A stretch of DNA of 64,000 bases from Thermoplasmatota archaeon (GTDB taxonomy: Archaea > Thermoplasmatota > Penumbrarchaeia > Penumbrarchaeales > Penumbrarchaeaceae), in assembly GCA_025457865.1 (NCBI GenBank), contig JALOTP010000003.1, forward strand, positions 33,067 to 97,066. The letters are read 5' to 3'. Positions 39,338 to 48,882 of this stretch are shown piece by piece. A program made the position numbers and the translations under genes. Numbering within the stretch: the first letter of the stretch is position 1; each line of letters starts with the position of its first letter. The notes under the pieces were generated by a model. The model saw only the letters and a list, made by a program, of their open reading frames with translations. It ran no database searches and was not told where the DNA came from.

Positions 39338-42300
39338 ATGAACGATAGAGAGTACGAACGGACCGGGGTCCAGGATCCGGGAGCGACCCCTTACGGCCCT
39401 GATGAGAAGGGACAGAACATCGGCCGCACCGTCATAGAGCTCAGGGAGAGGATGAAGGAGCTCAACTGCATCTATGAGGCCTCCGAGATACTTCAGAGAG
39501 AGAAGGACGACATCTTTGAGGCCATGGCGCAGCTTGTCAGGATCCTCCCGCTAGCGATGAAGTACTCGGAGGATGCATGCGCTAGGATACGGATAGAGGG
39601 AAAGGAGGCCACATCGGAGCCCTTCCTCGAGACGGAGTGGGTCCTCAGGGAGGGCATCACGGTAGATAACAGGTTCGGTGGGACCATAGAGGTATTCTAC
39701 CGCATCAACAAACCGACCGAGGACATTGGCCCGTTCCTCAAAGAGGAACTCAAGCTCCTTCGTGTTATATCCGAAAGGTTGGGCAAGTACCTTGAGCATT
39801 ACCGCTCGTCCGCCGAGCTGGTGAGGTACAGAGAGCAGCTGAAGGACCTGCTGTCCGCTGACAGTTCAGGGTTCTCCAACCTCGTCGAGGTACAGAAGAA
39901 CAAGGAGGAGGAATGGAGGATGGTGCTCGACATCCTCAAGAAGACCAATCCCTCCACGCTCTTCAGGATGAGCAGGAAGATGATGTACTTCCTCTCCCAT
40001 TCGAAGAACGAGAGCCTCGAAAACCTCATGAACCTTATCAGACCCTCGGATATGTCCGACGGTCAGATAGAATCCAACGTTCCTAACCCAAGGGCGGACC
40101 TGAAGGCCCTTGACAAGGTGCAAATGGGGGTTTTCGAGATAGCCAGGCAGAGGATGTCGTCCGATGCCATCATGGAGCTCTTGACACTATGGTTGAAACA
40201 GAACAAGGTCAGACCGCTCCTTCTGGCATCTGACACCCCAAGGGTCTCATTCAAGGAGCTCAGGGACGTTATGGACCATTTCTTCTCCATACCGGCCTCT
40301 GAGAGGATACTATCACCGGAGGACGACAGGAGCATAAGGACCAACCTTGTCCGGCGCTTCCTCCTTGAACGGCCCGAGTACCTGACCGAGGCTGCCAACC
40401 AGTTCACCATAGATGATTTCAAATCGGTCCTGGGGAGCATGATCGGCCCTTCAGGGGGTTTCGGTACGGTGGGAGGGAAGGCTTCTATGGTGCTCCTTGT
40501 CGAACGGATAATCGCCCGGGAGAAGCATAAGGAACCGGACCTAAGGGAGGTGAAGTTCGCCAGGAGCTGGTTCCTGACCACCGACACCATGAGGGACTTC
40601 ATCCACTACAATGCGCTTGATGAGGTGGGCCAGATAAAGTACCTGGAGCCCAACGAGATCAGGAACGAGCAGCCGTTCCTAGAGCAGGTCTTCAAGCATG
40701 GCGCCCTCCCGATGGAGATAATTTCGGGGTTAAAGGAGATCCTCAGGGAAGTACGGGACAGACCGATGATAGTAAGGTCATCCAGTCATCTGGAGGACAG
40801 TTACGGGGCGGCCTTCTCGGGGAAGTACAAGAGCCTCTTCATAGCCAATAACGGCTCGGACGAGAAGAGGCTGAACGACCTGATGGATGCCATTGCGGAG
40901 GTATGGGCATCGACGTTCGGTCCGAACCCCATCGAATATCGTAGGGAGAGAGGGATGCTCGACCTCCAGGAGAACATGGGAGTTTTCATACAGGAGGTGG
41001 TAGGCACAAGGGTGGGACCGTTGTTCTTCCCATCCTTTGCAGGGGTTGCCCTTTCCAACAACGAGTTCAGGTGGTCCCCGAGGATACAGAGGGAGGACGG
41101 CATCCTCAGGCTGGTCGTGGGCCTCGGGACCAGGGCCGTTGACAGGGTCTCGAACGATTATCCTGAGCTCGTCTCACCGTTCAGGCCGGAGCTGAGGGTG
41201 TCAAAGACCGTTGAGGAGACGTTGGCCTATTCCCAGAGGTTCATGGACGTCATAAACATGGATAAGGGGCAGCTTGAGACAGTACCTGTCGAATGGGTCC
41301 TCAAGAACTACGGAGAGGACTATCCCCTTCTGAACAGGATAGTATCCTTGTGCAGGGATGGGAACCTCATGACACCTTCCGGGCTAATTCTCGACCCGGG
41401 GAGCACTGAGATGGTCGTGACGTTCAACGGAGTGATAGAGAAGACCCCGTTCATCCGGCAGATGAGGGCCGTAATGTCCCTCCTTAAGGAAAGGCTCAGA
41501 ACACCGGTCGATATAGAGTTCGCCCACGATGGAAGGAACCTCTACATCCTGCAGTGCAGGCCCCAGAGCCAGGGCAGGTTCACTAAGAAGGTCCAGCTAC
41601 CCCAATCGGTCCCTCATGACCGACTTGTCTTCACGGCGAACAAGTACGTCACGACAGGGACCGTTCAGAACATCTCGTACATGGTCTATGTCGATGCCGA
41701 TGGTTACGAATCGCTCAGGACAAGGGAACAGATGCTCGATGTGGCAAGGGTGGTTGGCGAGCTCAATATGACCCTCGGAAGGAGGAAGTTCATACTAATG
41801 GGCCCTGGCCGATGGGGCAGCAGGGGCGATATCAAATTGGGGGTCCCCATCCAGTACAGGGACATAAACAACACAGCACTCCTAATTGAGGTCGCAAGGA
41901 GCAAGGGGGGGTATGTCCCCGAGCTCTCCTTCGGGACCCATTTCTTCCAGGACCTTGTTGAGGCCAACATCCAGTACCTCCCGTTGTATCCCGACGATGG
42001 GGGGACCGTGTTCAACGAGGCGCTTTTCAACATATCCGAGAACCATCTGAAGGAATACGTCCCGTGGGCCTCGGACCTAGAGGAGGTCGTCCGGGTCATC
42101 AGGATAGCCGACCTATCGGGCGGAGGCAGCCTTTCTGTGGTCATGGACGGTGAGTCCGGCGAGGCCATCGCCTACATGGTCCCTCCGGACCATTCGGCCT
42201 GGAGGCAGAACAAGGTCGATGAGGTCCTCAAGGAACTGGAGCCCAGGGATTACGGGATCACCGCCATCTATCTTGTAGGCAGCACCAAGGAGGGAACGGC

Positions 42301-42556
42301 CGGCCCGATGTCCGATGTGGACCTCATAGTCCATTTCGAGGGGTCCAATAAACAGAAGGATGAAATGATGGCATTTTTCCTGGAATGGGACAGGAAGCTA
42401 CTTGAGGAGAACAGAGAGAGGACCGGCGCATCCGCAGAGAAGCTCCTCGATATCCATATAATAAACGACCAGGACATGATAGACCGCTCTTCATGGGCGG
42501 CGCACATAACCGATCTGTACAATCCTGCTAGAAGATTGAAGCTCAGGGGCGAATGA
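39338..42556 (+). CDS. GAF-like / ATP-grasp / Pol-beta nucleotidyltransferase fusion, paralogue 2
   Basis: 1072 aa. Residues about 25-165 resemble a GAF-type sensor flanked by a coiled coil (LRERMKELNCIYEASEIL). The ATP-grasp domain shows GGKASMVLL (about 384), IVRSSSHLEDSYGAAFSG (about 475) and DIEFAHD...ILQCRP (about 720-745). The shared C-terminal domain has GPGRWGSRGDIKLGVP (about 820) and SFGTHFFQDL (about 865). Residues 955-1072 add a Pol-beta-type nucleotidyltransferase with GSTKEGTAGPMSDVDLIVHF. The combination of sensor, kinase-like ATP-grasp and nucleotidyl transfer suggests a signalling or modification enzyme; no function is established. Confidence 0.85.
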   Translation: MNDREYERTGVQDPGATPYGPDEKGQNIGRTVIELRERMKELNCIYEASEILQREKDDIFEAMAQLVRILPLAMKYSEDACARIRIEGKEATSEPFLETEWVLREGITVDNRFGGTIEVFYRINKPTEDIGPFLKEELKLLRVISERLGKYLEHYRSSAELVRYREQLKDLLSADSSGFSNLVEVQKNKEEEWRMVLDILKKTNPSTLFRMSRKMMYFLSHSKNESLENLMNLIRPSDMSDGQIESNVPNPRADLKALDKVQMGVFEIARQRMSSDAIMELLTLWLKQNKVRPLLLASDTPRVSFKELRDVMDHFFSIPASERILSPEDDRSIRTNLVRRFLLERPEYLTEAANQFTIDDFKSVLGSMIGPSGGFGTVGGKASMVLLVERIIAREKHKEPDLREVKFARSWFLTTDTMRDFIHYNALDEVGQIKYLEPNEIRNEQPFLEQVFKHGALPMEIISGLKEILREVRDRPMIVRSSSHLEDSYGAAFSGKYKSLFIANNGSDEKRLNDLMDAIAEVWASTFGPNPIEYRRERGMLDLQENMGVFIQEVVGTRVGPLFFPSFAGVALSNNEFRWSPRIQREDGILRLVVGLGTRAVDRVSNDYPELVSPFRPELRVSKTVEETLAYSQRFMDVINMDKGQLETVPVEWVLKNYGEDYPLLNRIVSLCRDGNLMTPSGLILDPGSTEMVVTFNGVIEKTPFIRQMRAVMSLLKERLRTPVDIEFAHDGRNLYILQCRPQSQGRFTKKVQLPQSVPHDRLVFTANKYVTTGTVQNISYMVYVDADGYESLRTREQMLDVARVVGELNMTLGRRKFILMGPGRWGSRGDIKLGVPIQYRDINNTALLIEVARSKGGYVPELSFGTHFFQDLVEANIQYLPLYPDDGGTVFNEALFNISENHLKEYVPWASDLEEVVRVIRIADLSGGGSLSVVMDGESGEAIAYMVPPDHSAWRQNKVDEVLKELEPRDYGITAIYLVGSTKEGTAGPMSDVDLIVHFEGSNKQKDEMMAFFLEWDRKLLEENRERTGASAEKLLDIHIINDQDMIDRSSWAAHITDLYNPARRLKLRGE

Positions 42557-42558
42557 AC

Positions 42559-43395
42559 CTAAGGGACAAGGGTCCGTTCTATGTTGGATAGGTCGTCCGT
42601 CTCGAACCTTATGAACGAAAGCTCTGGTCCGTCGTTCGCACCGTTCAGGCATGGTGTCCTCCCCAGCCTCTCCAGGAACTTCCCGGTCATCCTGGTCGAT
42701 TCGTGTATGTGGCCGTGCATGGAGAGCAGGGGTTGACGCTTCTCAATGAACTCCCTTACGGCAAGGCTTCCGACGTGCAGGTCCATAGGTGCTTGGTCCA
42801 CCATGACGCCATCCATATCCACCCTGTCAAGGCAGGTATCGGATGGGGGGGCGTGGAAGAGGAAGAGGGTCCTGTCGATGTCCGGGTCATCCTCCATGGT
42901 AGCAAGGTCCTGCTTGATAGTCTCGAACAGGAGGGACCGCCTATCGGTCTCGGTCGTGAAGATGCCCTCTTCTGGAGGTATGCACCCAACGCTTGTGAAC
43001 CTTGATACATCATAACGCTCCCAATCCTTGAGCATGAAGGGGGACGGGGGGACATAGGAATACCCCCTCACGAAAAGGTCTCCCAGCGGTTCCTTAGCCA
43101 TGTGCACGTACCTGAAAGCTCCCTTCTCATGGCCCTTGATGAAGAGCGGCTCGTAGGACCTGGGATCGTCATTGCCCATTATGACGAAAAGCTCGGTCGG
43201 ACGAGAGCTCCTCTCCCTCAGCGAGAGCGGCGTATCGATGAGCCACTTCTCGATGAAGGCACTGACATCGCCCCTTCTCGGGAGCAGGTCCCCCCCCAGG
43301 AACAATGCGTCAGGTCCCTCCCTCTCAACGAGTCCGAACAGGGCTGAGTACCTGTTCTCCCTGCCGTGCAGGTCGGACGAGAAGAAGCACCGTAT
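42559..43395 (-). CDS. Calcineurin-like metallophosphoesterase, apparent ATA start
   Basis: 278 aa if begun at ATA 43395. The first standard start codon is a TTG at 43305, which would remove the metal-binding FSSDLHGREN at residues 5-14. Family motifs: SDLHG, LGGDLLPR (about 32), MGNDD (about 72), FHAPP (about 180) and MHGHIH (about 225); all are needed for a two-metal site. GGTTGGTGG precedes the ATA. The frame has no ATG, GTG or TTG between the upstream stop and 43305. It converges with paralogue 2 (2 bp between stops) and sits within the ATP-grasp cluster, so it might reverse the modification made there. Confidence 0.85.
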   Translation of the reverse strand: MRCFFSSDLHGRENRYSALFGLVEREGPDALFLGGDLLPRRGDVSAFIEKWLIDTPLSLRERSSRPTELFVIMGNDDPRSYEPLFIKGHEKGAFRYVHMAKEPLGDLFVRGYSYVPPSPFMLKDWERYDVSRFTSVGCIPPEEGIFTTETDRRSLLFETIKQDLATMEDDPDIDRTLFLFHAPPSDTCLDRVDMDGVMVDQAPMDLHVGSLAVREFIEKRQPLLSMHGHIHESTRMTGKFLERLGRTPCLNGANDGPELSFIRFETDDLSNIERTLVP

Positions 43396-43486
43396 TGGAC
43401 CACCAACCGGGAAGGTGCACCGTCCAATGTCGTAATAATCTTAACTGCAAGGTCCGGGGGGCTCTGTGATGTCGGTCCCAGGGCCC

Positions 43487-46468
43487 TTACCGTGCGATCA
43501 TTATGCCCGTCCCCTTCTTACCGTCTATCTTGATGGATAGACCACCTGGGGCCCTCAAGTGCAAAATGTACTTTCCCCTCCCGACCTCCGGTAGCCCAAG
43601 CAAGGATGCCCAATCCACCCTGGAGGGACCATTACCGTACCTCACTGTGAGATAAGGGATCCCCAGGGCGGTGATATTGTGGAAGAAATGGGTCCCCTGT
43701 GACGGGTCCACCCTGAAACCCTCCGTCGAATATTCCACCAGGGCCTTTGCGGATGATATCTGGTCCCATTTGACAGGGATCCCGAGGAAGCGGTCCCTTG
43801 TCCCCCACCTCCCAGGGCCCATGAGGACATATCCCCCCTCGGAGGATCTCCCGTTGAAGGAACCGATCTCTTTGGCGATCTCATTGGTCATCATATTATC
43901 GAAGAGCTCGGGCGTTATGACAAGGAGGTCCCCGGGCAGTTCGAAGACCCCATCGCCCTGCGCCATATCGGAGACTATCAGGGCGGATGACACATCCTCC
44001 TCGGACAAGGTCGTGGTCGTAGCATGCTTGAGAGTGACCAGGGGCCTGACCTGGAGCAGGTACAGGGTCGGTGCCCCGTTCCGATCGAGTGAGCAGGCGA
44101 ACTCCATCTCGACCGGCCGCCCCATTCCCTTCCTACCCATATCCAGGACCTCCTTGAGGACCTCCGGGAGGGGCATGGTCCCGTGCTTGAGTATCCCGGA
44201 GAACGTAATATACCTGGGCCCGCTCCTTCCACCCCCGTCCCTGAGGATGCCGTCATCGGGGTCATATGTGCTGACAAGGTGCTCCAGGCATTCCTGGTCC
44301 TTAATGTCCGAAACCGACCTCAGTGATAGCGTCGCATCCTCCCTGGCGATCGCTGGGTCGAACCGCGATCCCATGTCCAGGGTGTAAAGGTCCCTCTGGG
44401 ACCTCCTTATGATATCGTCGGGGCCGAACATGCCCAGTAGGATCCCGGGATGGCAGGGTGAGAAGGAGAGGACGCTCTGCCTCTCCATGACTATCTTCCC
44501 GAGCCCGTAGGCGACGATCGCGACCCCTTCCTCCCTGGTGAGCGGGTCCATTGGGTAGAAATTGAGCGACTGGGCGACCCCGGAGAACAACGGATGGAAC
44601 AGGTCCCCTTTCCTGGTGCCCACCAATCTCTGGACCACAACGGCCATCTTCTCCTCTTCCTTGATATGGACCGTTGCCCCCCTGTAGGACCTTGCAGCTC
44701 TGTGGAATGTGGATGCATAGACCAGTTTGATCGCGTTCTCGAGGTCATCCAGCCTCTCCTGGGCGTCGCCGGAGGCGTTGGGGAGCATTATGGTCGAGTA
44801 GATGCCGGCGAAGGGCTGGTTGAGCGAATCCTCCAGGAGAGAGGATGACCTTACAGCCAGCGGATATCTGGCAATGGACAGGAAGCGCCAGAGCATCCTC
44901 TCGAGCTCAGAGGGGAGCTTTGAACCGAGGAACAGTCTGGAGACCTCTGCATCCTCCTTGCACCGCTCAAGGCCCGAACGCAGGTCGTTGCCCTCCAAGA
45001 ACATATCGAACCAGTCCGTTGCTATAACGAGGGTATCTGGTATCGAGACCCCCATTCCCTTGAACCTTCCATCGAGCGAGCTCCTCTTGAGGAGGGACGA
45101 AAGGAATGCTATCCCCCTCCCCTTTCCTCCGAGGGACCCTTTTCCCAGCTTGGTGAAGGTCCCGTCGAACTCGAAGTTCTGTTGGGAGAAGTCGAGGATG
45201 ACACCCAGCTGCCGCGCCTTCCTCATCTCTAGGATGGATTCAAGGAGATACTTCCTCATCTCCTCGCCGTCGGTGAAATCGGAGACCTTCTTTGGTCTGA
45301 GCCTGAGGGCCAGGTCGACCTCCCCCCTTGCCAGCAGCCAGTTGGAGAACTGGTTCGCCGTTCCATGGTGCACCAATGATTCGGTGGGCATCCTCTGCAC
45401 CAGGTCTATGAACTCATTGATGTCCTTGGCCCTCCCTATCTCTTTGCCGTCAGGGAGCTCGAAGATGAAATCTCCGAACCCCAGGTAGGTCTTGAAGAAA
45501 TCGGAGAGGCCCGAGAGGAGCTCTGGCGACGATTTGTCCAGGAATGGGATGTTCTCCTTCGCCGCCCGCTTCCCGTGTTCGGTCTGTGATGACTGCAGGA
45601 GGATGGGGCAGTGGCCTCTGACCTCCGAAGCCAGCGTAAAACCGATATCATCCTCGTCCGCCCCCCCACGGGGGAACGAGATATCGGAGATGACGCAGAG
45701 GATGCTATCCCGGAACCTGTTGTAACTGTCCAATGCCTCCTCGTAGGTCTCGACCAGGAGCAGCTTGGGCCGTGTCCTCTTCCTGAGGAGCTTCTCATGC
45801 TCGTTTAGCCCTTCGGTTATGAGCAATCTGTTCTGCCGCATGACCTCCGAGTAGATGATGGGCAGGAAGGCGGAGTAGAAGCGGGGAGAGTCCTCGACGA
45901 CAAGTATGGTCCTGACAAGGTCAGTGGTCACATCCCTCTCAACGTTGACCATATCCTCTATGTATTTTGTGATGGCCATGAACAGGGATGGGTCGCCGTT
46001 CCAGAAGAAGACCTTCTCTATACCGTCATGCCGTCCCGGGCGGTGGAACAGGGCGATATCTCCGGCATCCGTCAGGAGCAGGACGACGGCAATGTTGGGC
46101 TGGATATCCTTGACGAGCCTGCCGAAATGGTAGGGGTCCATCTCCCCCAACCGCGACATTGTGATCACAAGGTCGTACCTGGACCTCGAGAGCTCTGAAA
46201 GGGCGTCCTCGGGGGTCGATACCCTGTTTATCCTGGGTGGGGCGGTAAGGGCCATGTCCTCATAGTGGCCCGAGGAGAGCTCCGAGAACATTCCGTCCTC
46301 TTCCAGGATGAACGCATCATAGGGGCTGGAGACCAAGAGGATCTTGCTGACCCTGAACCGCATCAGCTCGTAGAAGTCGCTGTAATGATGCGTTCCGCCG
46401 GCCGGACCGCCAGCTGCTTCGGCGGCAGGTCCAACGCGGTCCCGGTCCATGTGGTCTAAGCGGGACAT
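43487..46468 (-). CDS. Double-receiver / ATP-grasp signalling protein, paralogue 3
   Basis: 993 aa. First receiver-like domain begins ILLVSSPYDAFILEEDG (about residue 43), similar to paralogue 1. The second (about 190-325) looks like a functional receiver: TILVVEDS acidic pocket, CVISDISFP phosphoacceptor Asp, LLQSSQ and FLDKSS lysine. The ATP-grasp domain has GGKGRGI (about 445), AVRSSSLLEDSLNQPFAG (about 540) and EMEFACS...LLQVRP (about 785-810). The shared C-terminal domain has GPGRWGTRDRFLGIPVKW (about 870) and DPSQGTHFFHNIT (about 915). No histidine kinase lies nearby. Divergent from the NuoE-like gene with little space. Confidence 0.87.
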   Translation of the reverse strand: MSRLDHMDRDRVGPAAEAAGGPAGGTHHYSDFYELMRFRVSKILLVSSPYDAFILEEDGMFSELSSGHYEDMALTAPPRINRVSTPEDALSELSRSRYDLVITMSRLGEMDPYHFGRLVKDIQPNIAVVLLLTDAGDIALFHRPGRHDGIEKVFFWNGDPSLFMAITKYIEDMVNVERDVTTDLVRTILVVEDSPRFYSAFLPIIYSEVMRQNRLLITEGLNEHEKLLRKRTRPKLLLVETYEEALDSYNRFRDSILCVISDISFPRGGADEDDIGFTLASEVRGHCPILLQSSQTEHGKRAAKENIPFLDKSSPELLSGLSDFFKTYLGFGDFIFELPDGKEIGRAKDINEFIDLVQRMPTESLVHHGTANQFSNWLLARGEVDLALRLRPKKVSDFTDGEEMRKYLLESILEMRKARQLGVILDFSQQNFEFDGTFTKLGKGSLGGKGRGIAFLSSLLKRSSLDGRFKGMGVSIPDTLVIATDWFDMFLEGNDLRSGLERCKEDAEVSRLFLGSKLPSELERMLWRFLSIARYPLAVRSSSLLEDSLNQPFAGIYSTIMLPNASGDAQERLDDLENAIKLVYASTFHRAARSYRGATVHIKEEEKMAVVVQRLVGTRKGDLFHPLFSGVAQSLNFYPMDPLTREEGVAIVAYGLGKIVMERQSVLSFSPCHPGILLGMFGPDDIIRRSQRDLYTLDMGSRFDPAIAREDATLSLRSVSDIKDQECLEHLVSTYDPDDGILRDGGGRSGPRYITFSGILKHGTMPLPEVLKEVLDMGRKGMGRPVEMEFACSLDRNGAPTLYLLQVRPLVTLKHATTTTLSEEDVSSALIVSDMAQGDGVFELPGDLLVITPELFDNMMTNEIAKEIGSFNGRSSEGGYVLMGPGRWGTRDRFLGIPVKWDQISSAKALVEYSTEGFRVDPSQGTHFFHNITALGIPYLTVRYGNGPSRVDWASLLGLPEVGRGKYILHLRAPGGLSIKIDGKKGTGIMIAR

Positions 46469-46631
46469 TCGAATAATAATATTTCCCGTGCTTCCTCTCG
46501 GAGCGCCAGGTGAAACTTCAAATATGGTCTCATCGTTCCCTGGGACCCCCGAGCCGCCCTTTTATCATCCCCTCTCACTGGTCCCATCCCGGACCACGAC
46601 CGGCACGGGCCTTTTCGAACAGGTGAGGAAG

Positions 46632-47090
46632 ATGCAAAGCAGCATGGACGAACAGACCATGAGGAACAGCAGGCTCATACCCCTCCTGCAGGCCATGCAG
46701 GAGGAATGCGGCTACCTGCCAGCTGACAGGCTCAAGGTCCTCTCCGAAGAGCTGGGAGTCCCTTTGAGCAGGATGTACGGGGTCGCAACTTTCTACACAC
46801 AGTTCAGGTTCGAACCCCTTGGCAGACATCTGGTCAGGGTATGCCATGGGACCGCATGTCATGTCAATGGTGCGATGCAGATCGCTGATGCGATGACCGA
46901 CTGCCTCGGGACGAAGGAAGGGGAGACGAGCAAGGACGGGGAATTCACCGTTGAGAGGGTCGCGTGCCTTGGCTGCTGCTCCCTTTCCCCTGTCATGATG
47001 GTCGATGACCGTGTTCATGGAAAGCTGGACAAGGAAAAGGTCAAAGAGGTAATTGGGAAGCTCATGAGGGGTGAGCTCGATGGTCAGTAG
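46632..47090 (+). CDS. NuoE-like [2Fe-2S] subunit
   Basis: 152 aa, normal NuoE/HndA length. Helical N-terminus LIPLLQAMQEECGYLP, then the thioredoxin-like [2Fe-2S] domain with ligands in VCHGTACHVNGA (about residue 75) and CLGCCSLSP (about 115). Passes electrons to the NADH- and FMN-binding NuoF-like partner. ATG at 46632 has GGTGAGGAAG upstream; the frame opens 61 codons earlier but that part has no family similarity. It overlaps the next gene by 11 nt. Confidence 0.92.
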   Translation: MQSSMDEQTMRNSRLIPLLQAMQEECGYLPADRLKVLSEELGVPLSRMYGVATFYTQFRFEPLGRHLVRVCHGTACHVNGAMQIADAMTDCLGTKEGETSKDGEFTVERVACLGCCSLSPVMMVDDRVHGKLDKEKVKEVIGKLMRGELDGQ

Positions 47091-48882
47091 GATTCTCGTC
47101 GGAATGAACTCCTGCGGAATGGCCGCAGGGGCCCAGGAGACCCTTGCCGCCATCAGGAAAGGGCTCGCGTCCAGGGGCCTTGAGATACCTGTCAAGGTCG
47201 TCGGATGCTCCGGCAACTGCTACAGGGAGCCCTTCGTTGAGGTAATGACAGGGAGCATGAGGACAGGATATGGCGACATGACCCACGACAGGGTGGAGCG
47301 GCTCCTGGACGAGCATATCGTCGGCGGGAAGGAGGTGGAGGAATGGGTCGTCCGCAGGTCCTGCACAGATAGAGAAGAGGGATTCGACAGGGACGGTTAC
47401 TTCTCCAAGCAGGTAAAGATAGTCCTTGAGAACTCGGGGACCATAGACCCCGAGTCCATAGATGATTACCTGGCAGCGGACGGTTACAAGGCCCTTGAGA
47501 AGGCCTTGAAGATGGCCCCCGAGGAGATAATCAACGAGATCGACCATTCCGGGCTCAGGGGCAGGGGCGGGGCGGGTTTCCCCACCGGAATGAAATGGAA
47601 GCTCACCAGGAACGTCAAGGCCGAAAAGAAGTTCATCATATGCAACGGGGACGAAGGGGACCCCGGGGCTTTCATGGACCGGAACGTCCTGGAGGGGGAC
47701 CCTCACAAGGTCATTGAGGGCATGATCATCGGGGCCTATGCCGTCGGTTCTGACGAGGGCTATGTTTACTGCAGAGCGGAATACCCACTTGCCATCAAGA
47801 GGCTTCTCAAGGCCCTTGTCCAGGCAAGGGAAAGGGGATTCCTGGGCCATGATATCCTCAGCAGCGGTTTCTCGTTCGATATACATGTCAAGGAAGGGGC
47901 GGGCGCTTTCGTATGCGGCGAGGAAACGGCCCTCATCCATTCAATAGAAGGAAAGAGGGGCATGCCCAGACCGAGGCCTCCTTACCCCTCGGTCAAGGGG
48001 CTCTTCGGCGCCTCCACCATGATAAACAACGTCGAGACCTGGGCCAATGTGGCATGGATCATCAGGAACGGGGCAGCGGGGTATGCCGCATTTGGAATGG
48101 GTAAGAGCAAGGGGACCAAGGTCTTCGCCCTTGCGGGCAAGGTCAAGAGGGGCGGGAACGTGGAGGTCCCCATGGGAATGCCCCTCAAGGAGATCCTGTA
48201 CGATATTGCCGGTGGCAGCCGGTCCGGCAAGGACATCAAGGCGGTCCAGATGGGCGGCCCGTCGGGTGGGTGCATTCCCAGCAGGCTCTTTGACACCCCA
48301 GTTACGTACGAGCACATGACCCAGACCGGTGCTATAGTTGGCAGCGGGGGGATGGTCGTCATGGACACGGACACCTGCATGGTCGATGTCGCCAAGTTCT
48401 TCCAGGATTTCACGGTCAAGGAATCGTGCGGCAAATGCACCTTCTGCAGGCTCGGGACCAAGAGGATGCTTGAGCTCCTTATCCGGATATCCGGTCCTGA
48501 CGGCACTGAGGCCGACATTGATGCCCTCGCCGCGTTGGGAGATGAGGTCAAGGCAGGTTCGCTCTGCGGATTGGGGCAGACGGCGCCCAACCCTGCCCTC
48601 ACGACACTGCGCTATTTCAAGGACGAATACCTTGCCCATGTCAGGGAGAAGAGGTGTCCGTCGAACGTGTGCAAACCGCTCATGAGGTACGTCATCACTG
48701 ACAGATGCATAGGCTGCACGGCCTGTGCCAGGGCATGCCCGGTCAAGGCCATTTCCGGAACCGTGAAACAGAGGCATTCGATAGACCAGACGATCTGCAT
48801 CAAATGCGGTTCCTGCATAGGCGCATGCAGGTTCGGTGCGGTCGATATCACGGGGCTCAATGGAGGTGATGTGGATGCCTAG
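47080..48882 (+). CDS. NuoF-like NADH-binding flavoprotein subunit with ferredoxin domains
   Basis: 600 aa with the domain order of electron-bifurcating HydB/HndC-type proteins: N-terminal thioredoxin-like [2Fe-2S] (NSCGMAAGA, GCSGNCYRE), FMN/NADH domain GRGGAGFPTG (about residue 155), SLBB, a [4Fe-4S] site CGKCTFCRLG (about 450) and two C-terminal ferredoxin motifs CIGCTACARACP and CIKCGSCIGAC. ATG 47080 follows GAGGGGTGAG; a GTG at 47071 is too close to that site. Overlaps the next gene by 8 nt. Cytosolic complex; oxidises NADH or reduces NAD, probably with ferredoxin. Confidence 0.94.
   Translation: MVSRILVGMNSCGMAAGAQETLAAIRKGLASRGLEIPVKVVGCSGNCYREPFVEVMTGSMRTGYGDMTHDRVERLLDEHIVGGKEVEEWVVRRSCTDREEGFDRDGYFSKQVKIVLENSGTIDPESIDDYLAADGYKALEKALKMAPEEIINEIDHSGLRGRGGAGFPTGMKWKLTRNVKAEKKFIICNGDEGDPGAFMDRNVLEGDPHKVIEGMIIGAYAVGSDEGYVYCRAEYPLAIKRLLKALVQARERGFLGHDILSSGFSFDIHVKEGAGAFVCGEETALIHSIEGKRGMPRPRPPYPSVKGLFGASTMINNVETWANVAWIIRNGAAGYAAFGMGKSKGTKVFALAGKVKRGGNVEVPMGMPLKEILYDIAGGSRSGKDIKAVQMGGPSGGCIPSRLFDTPVTYEHMTQTGAIVGSGGMVVMDTDTCMVDVAKFFQDFTVKESCGKCTFCRLGTKRMLELLIRISGPDGTEADIDALAALGDEVKAGSLCGLGQTAPNPALTTLRYFKDEYLAHVREKRCPSNVCKPLMRYVITDRCIGCTACARACPVKAISGTVKQRHSIDQTICIKCGSCIGACRFGAVDITGLNGGDVDA

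Noticed and set aside
43306..43395. TTG 43305 as the true metallophosphoesterase start
   Set aside because: It would delete the first metal-binding motif, although all later motifs are intact.
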